Positions 5,525 through 7,544 of a stretch of DNA of 7,544 nt are shown in pieces. The notes beneath the pieces are model-generated. The model did not search any database and was not told the DNA's origin. It saw nothing but the letters and a program-made list of their open reading frames with translations. Made by a program: the position numbers and the translations under genes. The DNA comes from Hydrogenothermaceae bacterium (GTDB lineage: Bacteria; Aquificota; Aquificia; Aquificales; Hydrogenothermaceae): NCBI GenBank assembly GCA_026984355.1, contig JALSSG010000239.1, positions 1 through 7,544 on the forward strand. Direction: 5' to 3'. The first letter of the stretch is position 1, and every line of letters begins with the position of its first letter.

Positions 5525-5953
5525 ATGGAGAATAAAAATAATATACAGGCTGAACATGGACAAAAATTAAAAGAAGTTATAGATACATGGATAGAAGGAT
5601 GGAATGAGAAGAATTTAGACAAAATAATGGAAACTTATGCTGATACAGCAGAACTTTATGACCCAAAAATAAAAGAGTTTTATGTAGATACTTTTGTACT
5701 TGAAGGAAAGGACAAGATAAAGGAGTATTTTTCTATTATTATGAAATTGTTTCCAGAACTTAAAGTAAAACCACTTGGGTTATGGATAAAGGGATATGAT
5801 ACTATCTTAGAGTACTATGTTTATACTACTTCTGAGACAAAAATAGATATAGTTTCTAAATTTTATATAAATAAATACTATAAAATTCAAGGACACTTTG
5901 TTTATTACGGTTTAAGTTATAAAGAGGTAAAAGAGGAAGGTAATAAGGATTGA
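5525..5953 (+). CDS. NTF2-like (SnoaL/ketosteroid-isomerase fold) protein of unknown function
   Basis: I do not recognise a specific gene. The 142 residues fit the NTF2-like cone fold. A long first helix with W22 and W26 (about 13-29) is followed by KNLDKIMETYADTAELYDP (29-47), the typical helix-to-strand passage at the mouth of the pocket. Then come LEGKDKIKEYFSIIMKLFP (59-77), the third helix of the fold, and aromatic-rich beta strands (YYVYTT, KFYINKYYK, HFVYYG) to about 130. No signal peptide or membrane segment is seen. D46, E96 and H124 are polar residues that could line a pocket, but a catalytic role is not established. Such proteins may be enzymes, ligand binders or inert dimers. AAGGAG (5511-5516), overlapping the hemL stop, lies 8 nt before the ATG, and the stop overlaps the nrdR start by 4 nt. 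It is therefore a genuine operon member, but its partner pathway is unknown. Confidence 0.8.
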   Translation: MENKNNIQAEHGQKLKEVIDTWIEGWNEKNLDKIMETYADTAELYDPKIKEFYVDTFVLEGKDKIKEYFSIIMKLFPELKVKPLGLWIKGYDTILEYYVYTTSETKIDIVSKFYINKYYKIQGHFVYYGLSYKEVKEEGNKD

Positions 5954-6408
5954 AATGTCCAAAATGTGGTTCGTTAAATGATAAGGTTATAGATTCAAGG
6001 CAATCAAAGGATGGAACTGTTATTAGAAGGAGAAGGGAATGTATTGATTGTGGTTATAGGTTTACTACATATGAAAGATTTGAAGAAGAAAAAATAATAG
6101 TAAAAAAGAAAAAAGGAACAACAGAACCATTTAGCAAAGAAAAAATAATAAGAGGAATAAAATTAGCCTCAAAAAACAGACCTATATCAGACAAACAGAT
6201 TGAACAGATTGCAGATGAAATAGAAAGATACCTAATAGATGAAGGAAAACTTATAGTTGAAAGTACAGAAATTGGAGATTTAGTTCAGGAACATCTAAAA
6301 AGATTAGACCCTATATCTTATATACGCTTTAAATCTGTATACAATCAATTTAAAGATTTAAGGGACTTTGAGGAGACTATCAAGGAAATAGAAAAAGAAA
6401 GTGAGTAA
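5950..6408 (+). CDS. nrdR: NrdR, ribonucleotide reductase transcriptional repressor
   Basis: NrdR represses ribonucleotide reductase genes by binding NrdR boxes in their promoters, and senses ATP/dATP through an ATP-cone. The 152 residues match the family (about 150). The N-terminal zinc ribbon has C3, C6, C31 and C34 (MKCPKCGS and ECIDCGYRF), with RRRREC (26-31) as the conserved basic stretch. The ATP-cone spans about 48-138, with VKKKKGTTEPFSKEKI (51-66) and the typical DPISYIRFKSVYNQFKD (120-136). The start is TTG 5950-5952, sharing a TTGA overlap with the upstream stop; GAGGAAGG (5933-5940) lies 9 nt before it. A later start would lose C3 and C6, so TTG is well supported. No nrd genes are in the window, so the target promoters lie elsewhere. 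Expression from the hemL operon would tie its level to the genes around it. Confidence 0.96.
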   Translation: MKCPKCGSLNDKVIDSRQSKDGTVIRRRRECIDCGYRFTTYERFEEEKIIVKKKKGTTEPFSKEKIIRGIKLASKNRPISDKQIEQIADEIERYLIDEGKLIVESTEIGDLVQEHLKRLDPISYIRFKSVYNQFKDLRDFEETIKEIEKESE

Positions 6409-6434
6409 GTATAGTCTATAAAGGAGTAAATGAC

Positions 6435-7457
6435 ATGATAACCTATAAAGATGCTGGAGTGGATATAGAGAAGGCAGATAAGTTTCTAGAACAAATAAAA
6501 ACTTTTGTAAAAGAAACATTTGATAAAAATGTAATTACACCTATCGGTGGTTTTGCTGGAGCATATTTACTTGAATTATCAAAATATAAAAATCCAGTTA
6601 TTACATCTTCTACAGACGGTGTTGGAACAAAACTAAAGATAGCCCAAGCCCTAGATAAACACGACACGATAGGAATAGATTTAGTTGCTATGTGTGTAAA
6701 TGACCTTATAACTACAGGTTCTAAACCTCTATTTTTTCTTGACTATTTCGCTACAGGAAAATTAAAACCTGGAACAGCAATAAGTGTAGTAAAAGGAATA
6801 GCCGAAGGATGTAAACAGGCAGAGTGTGCTTTAATAGGTGGTGAAACAGCAGAAATGCCTGGTATGTATAAAGATGGTGAATATGATTTAGCAGGTTTTG
6901 CAGTTGGAATTGTGGAAAAAGATAAAATGATTGATGGAACTAAAACAAAAGAAGGTGATGTACTTATTGGTATATCTTCTTCTGGTGTTCACAGCAATGG
7001 ATATTCTCTTATTAGAAAGCTTATAGAATTAAAAGGCTATAAATATACAGATTATATAGAAGACTTTGGAAAAACTTTAGGAGAAGAACTTCTAACACCT
7101 ACAAAAATCTACGTTAAATCTATTTTAAAATTAATCAATAATGTAAATGTGTCTGCTATAGCACATATAACAGGTGGAGGAATTGGAGGAAACCTTATAA
7201 GAGTGTTAAACAACGATACAAAAGCTGTAATATATAAAGAAAAAATAAAAATTCTTCCTGTCTTTAAATGGATACAAAAGGAAGGAAATATTTCTGATGA
7301 AGAGATGTTTAAAACGTTTAATATGGGAATAGGAATGATAATAGCTGTAGATAAAAGTAATGTAAACGAAGCATTAGAAATCTTAAACGCCGAAAAACAA
7401 GAGGCTTATATAATAGGAGAGCTAAAAAAAGGTGAAAAATCTGTAGAAATAATATGA
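6435..7457 (+). CDS. purM: phosphoribosylformylglycinamidine cyclo-ligase (AIR synthetase, PurM)
   Basis: PurM uses ATP to close the imidazole ring, turning formylglycinamidine ribonucleotide into aminoimidazole ribonucleotide, the fifth step of purine synthesis in the cytoplasm. AIR also feeds thiamin synthesis. The 340 residues fit the family. Visible motifs are YKDAGVDI (4-11), the nucleotide-binding STDGVGTKLK (59-68), GIDLVAMCVNDL (80-91), GGETAEMPGMY (135-145), SSSGVHSNGYSL (181-192), HITGGGI (244-250) and FNMGIGM (295-301). The N-terminal AIRS domain covers about 1-165 and the C-terminal domain about 175-340. The AAGGAG at 6421-6426 gives 8 nt to the ATG at 6435. A nearer ATG at 6430 is out of frame and stops after two codons. 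It follows nrdR by 26 nt, with no terminator, and overlaps the next gene by ATGA. Confidence 0.97.
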   Translation: MITYKDAGVDIEKADKFLEQIKTFVKETFDKNVITPIGGFAGAYLLELSKYKNPVITSSTDGVGTKLKIAQALDKHDTIGIDLVAMCVNDLITTGSKPLFFLDYFATGKLKPGTAISVVKGIAEGCKQAECALIGGETAEMPGMYKDGEYDLAGFAVGIVEKDKMIDGTKTKEGDVLIGISSSGVHSNGYSLIRKLIELKGYKYTDYIEDFGKTLGEELLTPTKIYVKSILKLINNVNVSAIAHITGGGIGGNLIRVLNNDTKAVIYKEKIKILPVFKWIQKEGNISDEEMFKTFNMGIGMIIAVDKSNVNEALEILNAEKQEAYIIGELKKGEKSVEII

Positions 7458-7544
7458 GGTTTCTAACTCGTAGCCAGCTTGCGAAAAAGTCAGGGGTTAA
7501 TCCTGAAACTATAAGATACTACGAAGGATTAGGATTAATTCCAG
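7454..7544 (+). CDS. MerR-family transcriptional regulator, N-terminal part
   Basis: The frame starts at an ATG sharing ATGA with the purM stop and runs off the window end after 30 residues. The visible part is the start of a MerR winged helix-turn-helix: LTRSQLAKKSGVNPETIRYY followed by EGLGLIP. The QLAK..GV helix-turn and the TIRYYE..GL(I) recognition element are diagnostic of the family. The effector domain, which would show whether it senses metals, redox state or drugs, is outside the window, so the signal and targets cannot be named. Translation is probably coupled to purM, for no upstream ribosome binding site stands out beyond the end of purM. A few codons uncommon in the neighbouring genes (CGT, AGC, GCG) appear, too few to argue for transfer. 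Confidence 0.85.
   Translation, partial: MRFLTRSQLAKKSGVNPETIRYYEGLGLIP

Noticed and set aside
6430..6438. Two-codon minimal upstream frame (ATG ACA TGA) overlapping the purM start
   Set aside because: The spacing to the Shine-Dalgarno is only 3 nt against 8 nt for the true ATG, so initiation there is unlikely and the overlap is probably accidental.
6443..6667. - strand open frame within purM
   Set aside because: It lies entirely inside the conserved purM N-terminal region, has no ribosome binding site and shows no protein family features.

Overview
The window is AT-rich (roughly two thirds A+T by eye), and its codon use leans heavily on AGA, ATA and AAA. Its proteins are rich in Lys, Glu and Ile. 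Together with an archaeal-type Prx6 peroxiredoxin and a stand-alone biotin carboxylase subunit of the pyruvate/2-oxoglutarate carboxylase kind, this suggests a thermophilic, autotrophic bacterium of the Aquificota, perhaps a Sulfurihydrogenibium or Persephonella relative. That assignment is inferred from protein style and was not searched. The DNA is densely coding and contains no mobile element, CRISPR array, tRNA or rRNA that I can see.

Left part (1-3368, + strand): the tail of a thioredoxin-fold protein overlaps moaE (molybdopterin synthase large subunit) by 7 nt. After a 68-nt gap with a possible promoter comes lysC (aspartokinase, TTG start). It carries a strong internal ribosome binding site and ATG that should produce a separate regulatory beta subunit. 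lysC overlaps by 8 nt a biotin carboxylase gene that I call pycA. The pair joins oxaloacetate supply to the first step of the aspartate family.

Middle (3368-4225): a compact hairpin with a UUCG loop on the - strand separates pycA from a convergent peroxiredoxin gene and can end transcription from both sides. The peroxiredoxin promoter carries an exact 15-bp palindrome (7-1-7) at its predicted transcription start, a good place for a Fur/PerR-like repressor. The divergent hemL promoter has a perfect extended -10.

Right part (4226-7544, + strand): hemL, an uncharacterised NTF2-like protein, nrdR, purM and the beginning of a MerR-family regulator are packed with gaps of 26 nt or less or 4-nt overlaps. 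They probably form one operon mixing tetrapyrrole synthesis, ribonucleotide reductase control and purine synthesis.

Most of the window is housekeeping. The items most worth a second look are the internal lysC start, the peroxiredoxin operator, the NTF2-like gene of unknown role and the cut-off MerR regulator coupled to purM. I did not see a clearly new defence or mobile system.
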